Positions 10,716 to 21,829 of a stretch of DNA of 64,000 nt are shown here, piece by piece. This DNA is from Perkinsus olseni. Taxonomy: Eukaryota; Perkinsozoa; Perkinsida; Perkinsidae. How positions within the stretch are numbered: the first letter of the stretch is position 1; each line of letters opens with the position of its first letter. The translations under genes and the position numbers were made by a program. The stretch lies in NCBI GenBank assembly GCA_013115135.1, contig JABANP010000055.1, positions 124,001 to 188,000 on the forward strand, given 5' to 3'. The notes under the pieces were generated by a model. That model was not told where the DNA came from. It saw only the letters and a program-made list of their open reading frames with translations, and made no database searches.

Positions 10716-11319
10716 AGCAAGGGAGGAACAACAAGTCAACCTGAATAGCTCGGATCCTACGGGAACCTCATGAAACTAAGGAGTCGAAGAATGACAGTCG
10801 GTGCGAACATCTCACATGTATGGCTGCATTCTCTAGAATATCTTACGGTTGCATCACTCCGTTCCGCGCTCGCCCAGTTGTGTTGCGCTGTCCCGCCTGT
10901 TCACCCATTTTTACAAGAAGCAAGTAATAAATACTTAGGAGCCTCAGCAGAGTTAGTGAACCGTGGGCTCTCGAGCCTTGCCATGCCCCATCATAGGTCG
11001 ATCCTGGTGGACAGAATATCGAAACCCAACTCGCAACGGGGGAGCAACGCCTTGTTGCTCTGAAAAGACAGCCGTAACTTCTCATTCTTGCCCCGCCGGA
11101 TGCATACCCTCCTCAAATGCTATCATATTGCCTCCCCTACGAGCGCGTGGGCAGTTTAATTTCACATCTGTTGTTATCCCAACTGTTAACGAAACATCGA
11201 TAGCATCAAACTTTGAACCGCTTTTAAGAGCTTGAGTTTGAGAGTCATTAACAACGGTTAAACGTCAGAAGGAGAATCAAATGATGCAGTAAAAATAATT
11301 ATGTAACAGCGGAGCGATG
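10716..11319. other. intergenic, nothing recognised
   Basis: 5' flank of the Cys-rich gene and 3' flank of the small coiled-coil gene. Parts resemble 22850-22930 because of the duplication. Confidence 0.5.
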
Positions 11320-11810
11320 CTAAGCTTCTATGCCCGACTCTGATGAGACAGCTGTATAAAACGATGAAGATTCGCTGCCATCTGGGATATCCTCTGTCTC
11401 AGTCGCCACGTCTTGTTGCTTGGGAGAGGCATCATCCTCTTTGCTACGGTAAGGGCTTGACGCCGAAGAAGGGCGGCGTACTCGACACAGATGAGATGTT
11501 GTTAACAATGTCGTAAACATCCTCCTGCCAGAAGGCCTCCTGACGCTCCTCCATGTCAAGAATCTTCGTCCGACTCTCCTCGAGCTCTTTCCGCAATTCT
11601 CGTATCTCACGCTGTAACCCATCAATCCGAGCAGCCATCACTTTAACCTCGGCTGCGCTCTTTATTATTGTGGCGCGAAAACAAACGTCGACTGTTGCTA
11701 TTGACCTTGCGGAGCCACGTCTCCTCCTCCGCATCAGCATTGGTATCAACAGGATCTCCCCCAACAAGCGAGTCTATTCTAATCCTCTGGACAGGTGGGG
11801 AGACTGACAT
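11320..11810 (-). CDS. small coiled-coil protein, three exons
   Basis: Splicing gives one continuous frame. Exon 1 is 11706-11810 (35 codons, ATG at 11810). Intron 1 is 11660-11705 (46 nt, GT-AG). Exon 2 is 11487-11659. Intron 2 is 11444-11486 (43 nt, GT-AG). Exon 3 ends at the TAG 11320-11322. The protein is about 133 residues. The middle (RIDGLQREIRELRKELEESR) is a strong coiled coil; the ends are acidic and Ser-rich. There is no signal peptide or known domain, so a cytoplasmic scaffold or oligomerising protein is the most that can be inferred. Earlier exons cannot be excluded. Confidence 0.6.
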
Positions 11811-12000
11811 AACGTGAATACCCTTGACGAGGCTGAAAAATGACGTACCTCCGCCATCACGCCGTTCTCGAGACCCAACAGGTGAAGCAATCGATAAATA
11901 TGATGTATCTGAAGGGGGCTGTGCAAGGCCATCCTGAAATCATCTCTCTGTTTTACCGGAGGGGCTCCACGAGGACCCTAGAGGCGTTCTGAACGTTACA

Positions 12001-12597
12001 TCACTCGAGGCTGTATAAAGGTCGCCGGTACCTATACGGCGATGATCTCGAAGAAGGCAAGCGTTGATTGTGATTACTTGGCTCCTCGCTATGAACACGA
12101 TCGACGTCATTATCGTCGTCGAGGCCCTTCCTCCTGAATGGTGTTGGTCGTGACTCTGGTCGGAGGAGGCGGCGGCGGAGCCACTCGGGTGTTGATGAAA
12201 TGCATAGAGGCTCCTGATTGATAGACATCAAAGTGACCCAGCCCGGGATCGAACCCTCGACCTCACTATTACGCTGATAAAGCTCTGGTGTCGCGAATAT
12301 ACTGCGCAGGGCCTCAGTGGCCATTGCGTCGGTCTGCCGTCTATTCGGCAGTCCCGTACCACGACAAGAAAAACAACCGACAGGACTACTATCAGTAGTT
12401 GTAGACAACGACGATCCTATGGATATCAAAAACCATCTGTCACGCGCCACTTAATTGCCCCTCTCACCTGCCGTGTCCTCCTGCAATATCTCGCTCGAAT
12501 CATCGTCATTCGAGTCACACTGACAGATGAGAAAAACTTCCCGAAAAGACGTTCATGAAACAACCTACTTTCGGGCTTCCACCAAAACCTCCACCAT
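12001..12597 (-). CDS. single-pass membrane protein with Arg-rich tail, spliced
   Basis: ATG at 12597. Three GT-AG introns give a continuous frame: 12520-12568 (49 nt), one of about 51 nt ending just before GATCGTCG, and one of 59 nt ending TCAATCAG. The short basic N-terminus leads into a hydrophobic segment (QLLIVVLSVVFLVVV), then a tail rich in Arg, Ser and Pro (TPEWLRRRLLRPESRPTPFR) ending YRRPLYSLE. Topology suggests a type II signal anchor. The last intron holds a tRNA-like B-box (GGTTCGATCC). An alternative frame through the first exons encodes an acidic stretch instead, so the N-terminus is less certain than the tail. The 13-bp upstream motif lies 73 bp before the ATG. Confidence 0.55.
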
Positions 12598-12669
12598 GGA
12601 GGTCTGCCCCGTTATATGATAATCCTTGAACCTGAAGAGTCAATTCTACACACAGAGCCGTTTCAGCTT

Positions 12670-12682
12670 GCACGCATGCACA
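12670..12682 (-). promoter_or_regulatory. 13-bp upstream motif, copy c
   Basis: Minus strand reads TGTGCATGCGTGC, 73 bp upstream of the ATG at 12597. Confidence 0.5.
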
Positions 12683-13185
12683 AATCTGACTTGGTTTGAT
12701 TCTGTCCTCTCCGGTGATACTGTGTCTCTCTGCGGAGCCGATGACATAAATAGAAAAAGTCTGCTTAACGTCGTACGTACCAACCGGCGCCCTCACGCTG
12801 TCACCGTTCGATGAGTTTTCTAGAAGATTCCACGCACAGAAAAGATTCTCAAGGGTGCAGTTCACGCTCTCCGCTAGACGGCAACGCAGATGTCATCAAC
12901 GCTCCAAGCCGCACAACAGCAGCCCCTCCACTGACAACGCAAAACACATGTTAACGGGGCAACATCGGTGATTATCGATACACAAATCAACGTGGCTTCA
13001 TGAGCATCAGCTTCCCGTCTCCCTCAACTCCGCCAGATGCTCGGGAACAGGTCGCCTCTGAAAGAACACGAGTAACCACACATCAGCCGCGGGAGAAAGT
13101 TACGACGAACCAACAAGCGAGAGGTGCCTTCGAGCTGGCCATAAGCGTGTGTGAGTTTTCTGACCAACGCCGGAAAACGACTTAG

Positions 13186-14215
13186 TCAGACTAGCACCGA
13201 TGACCATGAACCCGCATGCCTTACTAGTGCATATTTCCCATCACCAGGGTATCTTCTTCCCTCCGTCTTCTTCGCCGTCCATGACACATCATTCCGTACT
13301 CTGCCAACTTCAATGCCCTCCAAGTACTTCGCTTTCACCGTGGTGGCCTTCGTGACAGCAGACGGTTTCACAGTGGCGTGTTGTTCCCTGGCGAAAAAGG
13401 CAGCTTTGAAATCATTCGGGTCCCAGTCCGCTGGATTCGTCTCAGGAATGATATCGATCACGGGAATCGGTTTTATCGACATGCGTGCAACTTCGTCCGC
13501 CCCCGTATCTTTCATATCCGAAACGGTTGATCGATTTGCCGCATCGCTTTTTGCGGTGTCCAAACGGCTGATGACCTTATCAAGCTCCTCGTCAGATCGC
13601 TCGCCCACAGCCAAACCAAAACCAGGAGCATCCGATGACTCATCTTCGAGGACCTTTTCCTCCTCATTAGTCGCCTCGCTTCCATAGCTTCCTTGCCGCT
13701 GTTGACTCCTCGGACTCTGTTTATCATTAACTTGCCCAAATCGATCAACCGTTTCACCCCATGATGAATCACTATACACGCTCCCTCCGTCCATCCGCTT
13801 GGGGCCCTCTAGCTTCTCTGGCTTATATGCTTCTCTGACGCCGAATAATCGATCGGCCGTTTCAGTATCATACCGATCGGCGAAGTATGTCGTACCACTT
13901 CTTCCCGGATTCATCCATGGTTGACCGTCGCTGCCAGCGCATGTAACAGCCCCATCAGATCGCACCGTCCATCGATTTTCTCTGTCCCGCGCCAAACGCT
14001 CCTTTTGTCCGCTGTATCGTGTCAATCTCCCGCTGGACCTCATCTAGCCGAGTAAACTCACTCTCGTCAAAATAATCATCTAGCCCGCCGTTTCTCTCCA
14101 AGTTTCGCTCGCCCGTAGGATACTCTTCAACCTCTCCAGTGACCACGTCTGTGCTATCGTCACCGCGGTGACAGGGACATGAGCATTGGCAACATTCGAA
14201 GCCGTCGTAGTACAT
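13186..14215 (-). CDS. hydrophilic protein with Cys-rich N-terminus; one apparent frameshift
   Basis: The N-terminal frame (to 14215) starts with a Cys cluster (FECCQCSCPCH), then acidic and helical sequence. The C-terminal frame (to 13186) has about 260 further residues, acidic and Ser/Lys-rich, with no known domain. The frames join smoothly if one base is removed near 14004, in an AAAAGG run: a helix DEVQREIDTIQRTK then continues as ERLARDRENRW. No GT-AG intron achieves the join. The Cys cluster could be palmitoylated or bind metal. I do not recognise the protein. Pseudogene and sequence error are both possible. Confidence 0.5.
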
Positions 14216-15647
14216 TAATGAATCATCAACTAATCGAGCTAAGATTCTCCAAATCGATCAACCGTTTCATCTCGAGAATTATACCAAGTAAAAAATTACT
14301 ACGATCTTTGCTATACACGATGTATTCTCAACGACCTACTTCAAGTAGGAATGATAATACGATTCCAAGTTCGCTACCGGCAATGGCATGCGATCACAGC
14401 TCAATATCCGGGAACTCAACAACAGCGAAAAAGGCAGGGCACGACAACATGTATCGTTCTTCTTTTTCTCATCATCATCATGGGTGTTGGCTCCAGTCGA
14501 GCTGACTGTGGACCACATACCGGTGCCTGACGCGATCACTACACACACCTAACGCGGTGAAAGCGGGAAAACGCTCGCATGATAGTCAACCCAATACGAC
14601 AGCTTCTCGAGTAGCCGTGTTCACGGCCAGACTCAGCATGGCCACGACCAGAGTTAAACGTGGGGAGCTATGTTTAGGCTGCCCTCAAAAGATACGACAG
14701 CGACTGAGCCGAAACCGAACCGGAAGCACGGCCGACGTCCTTGGTGACAGTTCAAAGGCAATTTCGACAGCTGCTTTGAATGATAGTCGACCGAACTCAA
14801 GCTTACCACAGAATTTGAGAGTCGCGTAAGGAGGTGTTACTACCGAAGCAGTCTATGCATGTCCAATTCACTGGTGTATCTGGGACGAGCATCGACACCA
14901 TCTGGATGCTGGGGCGCTCGGTCACTGCTGTGATCAGCCCAGGGGGTCCTGACCTCGATTCGAGGAGCATCTGAGGTCGACGCTGGTAATTTGCAGAATC
15001 ACTGCGTAGCTGAGAGTACACCAAGACGAAACTTTTCACAGGTTCCCTCAATCAGTCCAAAGGCCGGCCAATGCCATTCCGAGGAGGCGAGAGACGATTA
15101 CCTCTGCTCTGTTCACGCAGCAATCGTTTGTTTCTCATCCTCATCCCGAGCATAAGGCGTATCACCACTGAACACGTGAGTGTGTTCTCGAAGAGTTGCG
15201 GATGGTGTGGTACCTGAACACAGACTGTGCAAAGGTCACACATACGACACTGAATGGACTCACTAGGGGCGACTGGCGTACGGCTCGGCGATGAGGGCTC
15301 CAGTGAAACGGTGCCGCCCTCGTCGAACCGGAAATTGCTGCCGTACAGGAAGCGCACCTTGCATGATTCGTGAGCATGTTATGTCTCTCCCGCTGATAGT
15401 CCTATCTTGCTCCGATAAGAAGCCACGCTGAAGCTAAGCGGTTGATGACAAGAAGACAGCAGAAAAAAGATCGTATTCAAGACGGCAAAACTCGGGTGTT
15501 GTGTTCTCAATCAGCCGGTCTCTTCACAGCCACTCCAAGCACGACCCCCTTGACCAGTCTCCCCCGTCTATTACCGATTTATCAGTAATCACACGACTGT
15601 AGGGCGTATCATGGCCATAAGTTGACGATGATTCCGATAGTACCTTG
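14216..15647. other. 1.4 kb with only weak gene signals
   Basis: A minus-strand frame at 15052-15357 contains a compact Cys run (QCRMCDLCTVC) followed by a possible donor, which could be a zinc-binding exon. No start, partner exon or full domain can be assigned. The rest shows nothing recognisable. Confidence 0.3.
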
Positions 15648-16070
15648 TTACGCTGGGCTGGGTTGAGTCCCTAAGATTCCCAAAGATACCATGTAGGGGC
15701 TCGAAGGAGGACTCACAATGGGGACCCGCTGATTGTCCACAATGGTCGGCATCCCCGCCGGCAACAGGCTGCCGTTCTTCTCGTAAACTGAGTAGTCGTA
15801 AAGACTTAATGACCGGGAAGCGGCCGTTCGATTGGAGGGCAGCGGGCTGGGGTGCATGGCGACCCGAAACGCGTAGTACACGACGCTGGAAAATCTGAAC
15901 CGATGAAGTTGCGTTGAGGAATTACAAGTGAGCAAGATGTACCGTGAGGTGCGACGCGCGGCGCCGTCACAACCGACAACAAGAAAAAGTTTAGGGGATG
16001 AGCTGCTGAGGTTCGACTGGCTGCCCGATAGTGTGACTGTGGACCGGCAGCCTGCATCTTCGGTGTTCAT
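15648..16070 (-). CDS. hypothetical protein exon(s)
   Basis: Open frame of 140 codons from the ATG at 16070. It contains a 48-nt GT-AG stretch (GTACATCTTG to CGGTTCAG) that is a multiple of three and may be an intron. The C-terminal part (LYDYSVYEKNGSLLPAG, then a Pro/Ser-rich end) reads like protein. A second possible intron around the ATG would link it to an upstream frame reaching 16453. No domain recognised. Confidence 0.35.
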   Translation of the reverse strand: MNTEDAGCRSTVTLSGSQSNLSSSSPKLFLVVGCDGAARRTSRYILLTCNSSTQLHRFRFSSVVYYAFRVAMHPSPLPSNRTAASRSLSLYDYSVYEKNGSLLPAGMPTIVDNQRVPIVSPPSSPYMVSLGILGTQPSPA

Positions 16071-16356
16071 GACACTCCTTCATACGCTGGACAACTTATT
16101 AGTCCACAACTATGAATGGTACGATGGTTCTGAGGTAGTACGGGTACGGGGTAGAATTTCCGACAACGGACTCCTATCTCGATGAAGGCGTGTCTAGGTC
16201 TCGCAACAGGGGCTTGGGGGGAACGGCGTCTCGTGCGTGGATTGTGATTGATGTCAGTTGGATAAGTTGCTGCATGAGCTGACGAAATATCTTCCGAGGC
16301 TGGAGGACGAGACTTTCCACATGTGAGCCTGAATAGGTTCAACGGCGCCCGAATGC

Positions 16357-17030
16357 ATGTATTCCCTTGTAAATAAGGCTGGGGTTGCTCATTGCCGTAG
16401 TTACGCGCAACAACACATAGATGGTGACACGATAAAGGACTTGAACTCAGCAATACCAGCTGTTGTTGAGCGACTCGTCAAGGTAGGAGCCTGTTGCGAT
16501 TCGCTACATGCCGCTTTGTGCAGGTCCAGAGTATCCTGAATCACGAGGGGCTAGGGTTCCCGAAGCAGATGCCTCCTCCCGAGGTGTCCAGCTTCGGACA
16601 ATATCATACTCCTGTTCACCATCACCATCACGATAGCAGTGAACGCGAAATATTTGATCGGGATGATGATTATTTTTCCGATTCCCGGTATCACGGCCGA
16701 GATGAGCCAAGCGGACACTCTAGACCGGGCCGCTATCATACAGGGAGCAGGACTCGTAGTCATGACCACCCCAGCCATGGCTCGAACAATGGAAGACAGC
16801 GTCGGTTGCCGCCACGGTCGGCTTCGCACCCATACCATGACGCGCGGGGGCTTGGCCGGCCCGACGAGCACGGTCACGAAGTCTTGAATCGTCTCACGGT
16901 ACCAGGAGATGATTTGAGGTCGATTGATTTGGATGGGAGCTTGCTGCAAGGAGTAAGGACGGCTTCTCTCGTGTTGATAGTTTACGGCTCAAAGGTTACG
17001 CCCCATATCGTCGAGCGTTCAACTGTGTGA
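16357..17030 (+). CDS. His/Asp/Arg-rich hydrophilic protein, two exons
   Basis: Exon 1 from the ATG at 16357 ends AVVERLVK. A 41-nt GT-AG intron (16483-16523) joins it in phase to the long second exon. That exon is dominated by low-complexity sequence: a run of His, then mixed Asp, Arg, Ser and His (DDDYFSDSRYHGRDEPSGHS), recalling RS-like nuclear or metal-binding proteins. The last 40 residues may contain a further intron at a GTAAGG site. The antisense frame of 132 codons is a shadow. Function unknown. Confidence 0.45.
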
Positions 17031-17177
17031 TGGGATGCCGTTCCGGCAGTGCCGTAGTTGTAGGAAGTTTGAATGGCTGTAGCTGTGTAGGGAGCAGGAG
17101 AATCCTGTCTCCATGGCCATTCATAATTCATGAGCAGAAGCTGTTCGATCTGTGAAATGAGATGTCAACGGATAAAT

Positions 17178-17249
17178 TCCGAGACCGGGACTCGAACCCG
17201 GGTCGCCTGGGTGAAAGCCAGGTATCCTAACCAGCTAGACTATATCGGA
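17178..17249 (-). tRNA. tRNA-Glu (anticodon UUC)
   Basis: 72 nt with A-box (TAGTCTAGCTGGTTAGGA), anticodon loop CTTTCAC and T-arm (GGGTTCGAGTCCC). D, anticodon and T stems pair; the acceptor stem has one mismatch (U6-C67). The body closely follows eukaryotic tRNA-Glu. No intron and no encoded CCA. Confidence 0.95.
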
Positions 17250-17975
17250 TGATGTGAAGTAGCGTAGTAGCTCGCGGGGGTTTAGTGGATATTGTAACGT
17301 TTTCCAGCTTGGGAGCAGTTTGCGGCATTCGCTGCAGGCGTGTGTGGACTACTCCAACAGAGTTGGCGCGGTGAGGAATTCATTCCCGCTCCGCTGGTGA
17401 CACTCGTACCGCCGTAGATTCTCCCATTCCATGAGACCTCCAAGATGTCACCTCATCAAGGGCAGCAGGTGGTGCAGCAAGGACTGGCCTGCATAGGAGC
17501 TGTCTCCCGAGTGGTACACGACGTGCAAGTACGGGGATGACTGCGAGCTGGTTCACTTCTGTGGCCTCGTCATCAGCGAGACGCCCTCGGTTTTCCCGGA
17601 ATGCGCTGCCGGGAAGATCGGACTCTTGTCGAAGTCCTCGATCGGGTCGGCAGTTGGAGCGATGTTCATGGCCATGCGCGCTACCGCACATCTCGGTGCC
17701 TCTGATGGAGCCTGCGGTTTCATATAGGATGTTGAGGCTATCAGGTCTCGTCGTGTTGTCAATGGGAGACAATTCTAGTCTTAGATCGCGGCCCATCGTT
17801 CACGCTGGGAATCGGCTCAGCGTCATCGTTAGCCTTGACCGGGGTAAATGTCCGCTCTACTACTGCGACGGACCTTCTTGTTACTTGCCTTGAGGAGTGC
17901 CTGCGGTCAGCGGGTGGGCTCGCACCAGTGCACAAAACTTGACTGAGGCACTCCCCCTGGCAGATACTCACAACA
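17250..17975. other. ambiguous coding signals on the minus strand
   Basis: Overlapping minus-strand frames at 17380-17971 show protein-like patches (for example DPIEDFDKSPIFPAAHSGK), but I could not find one splice solution joining them, nor a domain. Treated as an unresolved possible gene. Confidence 0.3.
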
Positions 17976-19740
17976 ATGGAGGACGCTTCAACTGACTACT
18001 CAACGATGCCGACTTCCGACGCTTACGGCTGCGTACGCATTTCCGCCAGTACGATGAATCTCTCCGAGACTCCCCACGAACCTATCATCCGTAGGCACCC
18101 CTATCGACATGGCCACTGCGGCTTGCAACAGTCAGCAGTGTCCCCGATGTTTCGCCCTACAGGAGTGAGTCCCCCGCTTCGCCCCTCGATGAACCTCACT
18201 TCTAGGTACTTGCCCACCAACCCCGCCAGCCCGACAACCTACACGCTAACGCTGGCGAATTGCAATGGCGATCTCGTCTACCCTATCTCAACGACTCCTA
18301 TTCCTCTGAGTGAGTGCTCGCCCTTCCCTCCCCTGGCCTAGCTTGGCTCCTCACTAGGCACTAGTAAAGTCTTTGAGTACACGTTCCTAAACCTGGGTGG
18401 ATCGGCAAGTAAGTTGCCACCAGAACGAAGCCATTGTAAGGGCGTTCTTGTCAGGTACGTTCCAAGTCACAGCGCCGCATCCGTCAAGCCCAGCTACATT
18501 CAGCATAGGAGGTTCTGCCCTGTTCGCTCATCCGTCGATCCCCAACGGCTTCTCCTTCAGCCACGAGTTCGAGATTCCGCAGAGCATACTGCTACAATGG
18601 TGTGCTTTACTACCATTGACGCGTGTACACTTGTCCAGCTTATTGTTTAATCTGTCGAACTGTGTGGGTGAAGGCAACGACAACCAGGCTTTATCGCATT
18701 TCCTTGTACCTCACTATGATCGTTTCCTATCGAATACGGCCTCGGTATTTCCTCTTGATCTGCCTCTATGTCCTCACATCTGGCCCAGCGTGTATTTGAG
18801 GTATGACTCACGGTGCACTGGGGTGGGCATCACCATCCCCAGGTGCTGGACCATGGGTCAGGCGACTGGTCGTCCTCGGTTAGCCGTTCCGGATGCCTAC
18901 TCTGGCCGAGCTCGGACGTATCACCATTGCCTGCAGCGGTCCAGGTGAGCCATCAAGATGGCCCCTCTCTGCCCGTGGGAATCGTAATGGGATGCGTTGT
19001 TTTCTCCGATAGTTGAACTAGTAGTGTACTGAAGGTATGTAGGCGATAGAGGCGCTCGATCGACGACCTGGAACGTGTGCAGGCGGAGCGATTCACCTTG
19101 TGTCAGGTACCGTTACTGGAAGGTTCGGTGGCGACTGATCCCACTCCGATCAGTGGGATAGCTCAGACCCCTGACTCTACCGTGATAACGATGGATGCGA
19201 TCCCGACTACGGAGGTATCAATCGTCTTCCCTCTCACGTGTCGACGTGCCTTTCATTCCTATCAGCCCGGGACAGCCGCAAGCCCTTACTGTTGGATATT
19301 TGCTGGTAACCCCCAGGCCAACGTAGAAGTCCAGATTGGACCCGGAGCAGGTGGGGTACCCGATGTCCAACCGAAGAGTCGGCGTTTCGACATGAGTTTT
19401 TTGAACAGTATCAGCATCACGGGTGCCCTATTGTTTCATAACCAGGTACTTACTCGATCTGCAATCAAGCGCCTTTGTCGCCGACATACCCTCAGTACAC
19501 TACTAGTTCAACAATAGAGTACACATTCATAAACGCTCGATCGAGTTCTGTCCTCCTCAAAGGTGACAACGGTGCAGCAGTCGGTTCCACTGGTGTGAGC
19601 AGGTCCAGCGTTCGTTGCATCGAGTACGGTGACCTTGAGTGCGGGTCGAGCCACCACTTGCTACTGCTTCGGTAACCTTTTCTACTGCGAGAGCTAGCAT
19701 GGGTCCTCGGTGTGTCAACATTGCTATACTTGTCCAACTA
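17976..19740 (+). CDS. multi-exon beta-rich extracellular-type protein
   Basis: The first four exons join cleanly. Exon 1 is 17976-18164, then a 41-nt intron. Exon 2 is 18206-18309, then a 55-nt intron. Exon 3 is 18365-18408, then a 46-nt intron. Exon 4 begins at 18455. All introns are GT-AG. Later exons are visible by coding character (18640-18800, 19077-19450, 19500-19680), but their exact joins are uncertain. A module seems repeated: KVFEYTFLNLGGSA in exon 3 recurs as IEYTFINARSSS near 19515, and Thr/Pro/Ser-rich beta-like sequence fills the rest. No signal peptide is seen at the proposed start, so either the start lies further upstream or the protein is not secreted. Function unknown. Confidence 0.45.
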
Positions 19741-20069
19741 CCATAGTCATTTGCTGTGTTATTGAGTGAAAGGGAGCATCGAGGGCCCGAGGACCCCGTC
19801 GGACCTCGAAGGTGAACCGTACTCGCCGCTCTATAGCCACGGCTGGGCGAGCGCATTCTCGAAGAGACATAGACCACTCGCCCTTTTCGAGCGCTTCATC
19901 TCTCTTCCGAATCCGATTGATCTTCACCGGAGCCGTGCCATGATGGTGGTACTGTCGCGGTTGTGCTCCGTCCATGTGATGATGTGTGAGAGACCCGTAC
20001 GCAGATATACTATCCTATCCGCGAACGTCGCCGTTATTCGCAGTTCTACTTAACTCCAGTCTGTTAGCA

Positions 20070-21296
20070 ATGCGCAACCTTTTTTTGGGGGCCCTCATAG
20101 CTGTCGCTAAATCCGAGCGACTAAGTCTGCCGATCACTGACGGACGAGTACCCCTGACCCTGGACGGTCAGACCCTCAATTTCGAGGTGGATTCCGGTGT
20201 CGCCGAAAGTTTCGCTTTCTACGGCCCCGTGTACGAGCAAATATTTGGGAAAGACAGCTGTGACAGGAGTCCTTACGGATGCTATTTCTGTCCCCCGGAG
20301 AACCCTTGTGATGATATACTCTCGAGAAAAGTGTGGCAAAAGAAGTTGTACGACGGCGAGATGTACGTTTTTGTTGAACACAACATGACACTTGTTGTCG
20401 GCAACAGGAAAATTGAGGACCTCAAGCTCGGACTGGTCGTTGGATTTCCGATCCATGATCATAGAAACTGCTCAGCCATACTTGGTCTTTCATTCGGCGG
20501 TGAAAATATACCAGAAACGTTCTTGGAACAGCTCCAGAAGCAGCAAGTTATCGACACCCTCTCGTACTCGATACACGCTGAAGAGCAGGGACCTGGTATG
20601 AGTGGAAATCTAACGCTTGGCAGCTCGGCGACGACCCAGGCTTCGCCTATAGGCTTCAGTGAGCAACCGGCCGAGTACGGGGTTATAGCTGTCCCTCAGC
20701 GGCCACTCAAGCTGTTCGACTCCTCTGGCAAGCAGGTGAAGACGCGGCGTTCGTGGTGGAGTAAGGCCAAGCCGGCCCTTGTGGATACGGGAGCCGTGTC
20801 GCTTATCATCTCCAACAAGGAATTTGAGAAAGTCATCGACACCACTTGGGAGACGATGCGCAAACAGGCTAAATTTGTGGAAATCAACGACAAACAGCAG
20901 CTGCTATGTGCGACTCAGTCAGGACATATGGTGAGGAAGGAGGCTCTTCCCTATTTACCAACACTCAGCTACAAAATCGGGAGCCCCCCTTATACTATCG
21001 ACATTACAATAGAGCCGAAGCATTATATACACTCCTGTGAGGCCCTATGCTGCCAAATGGATATCGACCCTGTTGATTCCGGGATAACCACCTTGGGGCA
21101 ACCGCTATTCCGTGCGTACGACGTCAAGTTTGACCTCTCCGGAAAGCGGCTACACCTCTCTCGCGATCATGGGAACTCCACAGCTACCGCTCCGGGGCAG
21201 CCCACCGACATTGGAACGACTATGAAATCGCGGAGGAAACCCTCTCTATTCAGGAAAATGACATTCAGAAGGCGGAGCCAAGTCAATCCCAAGTGA
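20070..21296 (+). CDS. A1 aspartic protease copy 4, intact
   Basis: Intact gene of 408 residues. The ATG at 20070 lies in the conserved context CTGTTAGCAATGCG and is preferred over the upstream in-frame codon at 19986. A short signal peptide (MRNLFLGALIAVAK) is followed by the N-lobe with first catalytic motif VDSGVA; the base after Gly is not the usual Ser/Thr. Next come the family Cys-rich insert (SCDRSPYGCYFCPPENPCDD), a pepsin-like stretch (AILGLSFGG), and the second motif VDTGAVSLI. The C-lobe carries HYIHSCEALCCQM. A basic tail (KSRRKPSLFRKMTFRRR) ends the protein. It should act as a secreted or vesicular endopeptidase, if the atypical first motif remains active. Confidence 0.85.
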   Translation: MRNLFLGALIAVAKSERLSLPITDGRVPLTLDGQTLNFEVDSGVAESFAFYGPVYEQIFGKDSCDRSPYGCYFCPPENPCDDILSRKVWQKKLYDGEMYVFVEHNMTLVVGNRKIEDLKLGLVVGFPIHDHRNCSAILGLSFGGENIPETFLEQLQKQQVIDTLSYSIHAEEQGPGMSGNLTLGSSATTQASPIGFSEQPAEYGVIAVPQRPLKLFDSSGKQVKTRRSWWSKAKPALVDTGAVSLIISNKEFEKVIDTTWETMRKQAKFVEINDKQQLLCATQSGHMVRKEALPYLPTLSYKIGSPPYTIDITIEPKHYIHSCEALCCQMDIDPVDSGITTLGQPLFRAYDVKFDLSGKRLHLSRDHGNSTATAPGQPTDIGTTMKSRRKPSLFRKMTFRRRSQVNPK

Positions 21297-21829
21297 CGAA
21301 GGTGTCACATATATCAACGCAGACTGCCGTGTAAATGAATGTGAATGATGTTTAGCAAACCCATGGTGATGCGTTCCAGTGTAGGATCATATCGAAGCGT
21401 CCACTGTGTAAACCTCCTCCTGATCTCGTCCACACAGTGGGACGAGCGCTCAGTACAATAATGGCTCAACTACGTCCACAACGGTGCTGACGCGTCACGA
21501 ACGCTTCATCCCATCAGTTCGACTACTTTACAGCTGGAGATCGATTTAAAGATTTTTGAGCCGTCTGGAGCTTCTCCAACTCCCTCTAGAATTCCTACGA
21601 TTCCTAAGGCACAGTATGCTACTGCGGTTTAGGCAGGAGTGTCGAGCGGTAAAGCACACCCAGCATCACTATTGACGTGAGGTTAGCATCATCTCTCTAA
21701 CTTGCCGGCAAACCACTTGAACAACTCGACACTGCACATCTGCCACCAAACTATCAGCGATACCTGTCGCTCGAGTCAACTTAAAAATAACTAATACTAC
21801 TATCTAAGATAATGACTTACTCCAAATAT
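21297..21829. other. intergenic, nothing recognised
   Basis: 3' flank of protease copy 4; from about 21706 it becomes the duplicated 3' flank of the Cys-rich gene. Confidence 0.5.

Noticed and set aside
16551..16949. 132-codon minus-strand ORF
   Set aside because: Antisense to the His/Asp-rich plus-strand exon; its hydrophobic look comes from reversed CAY and GAY codons.
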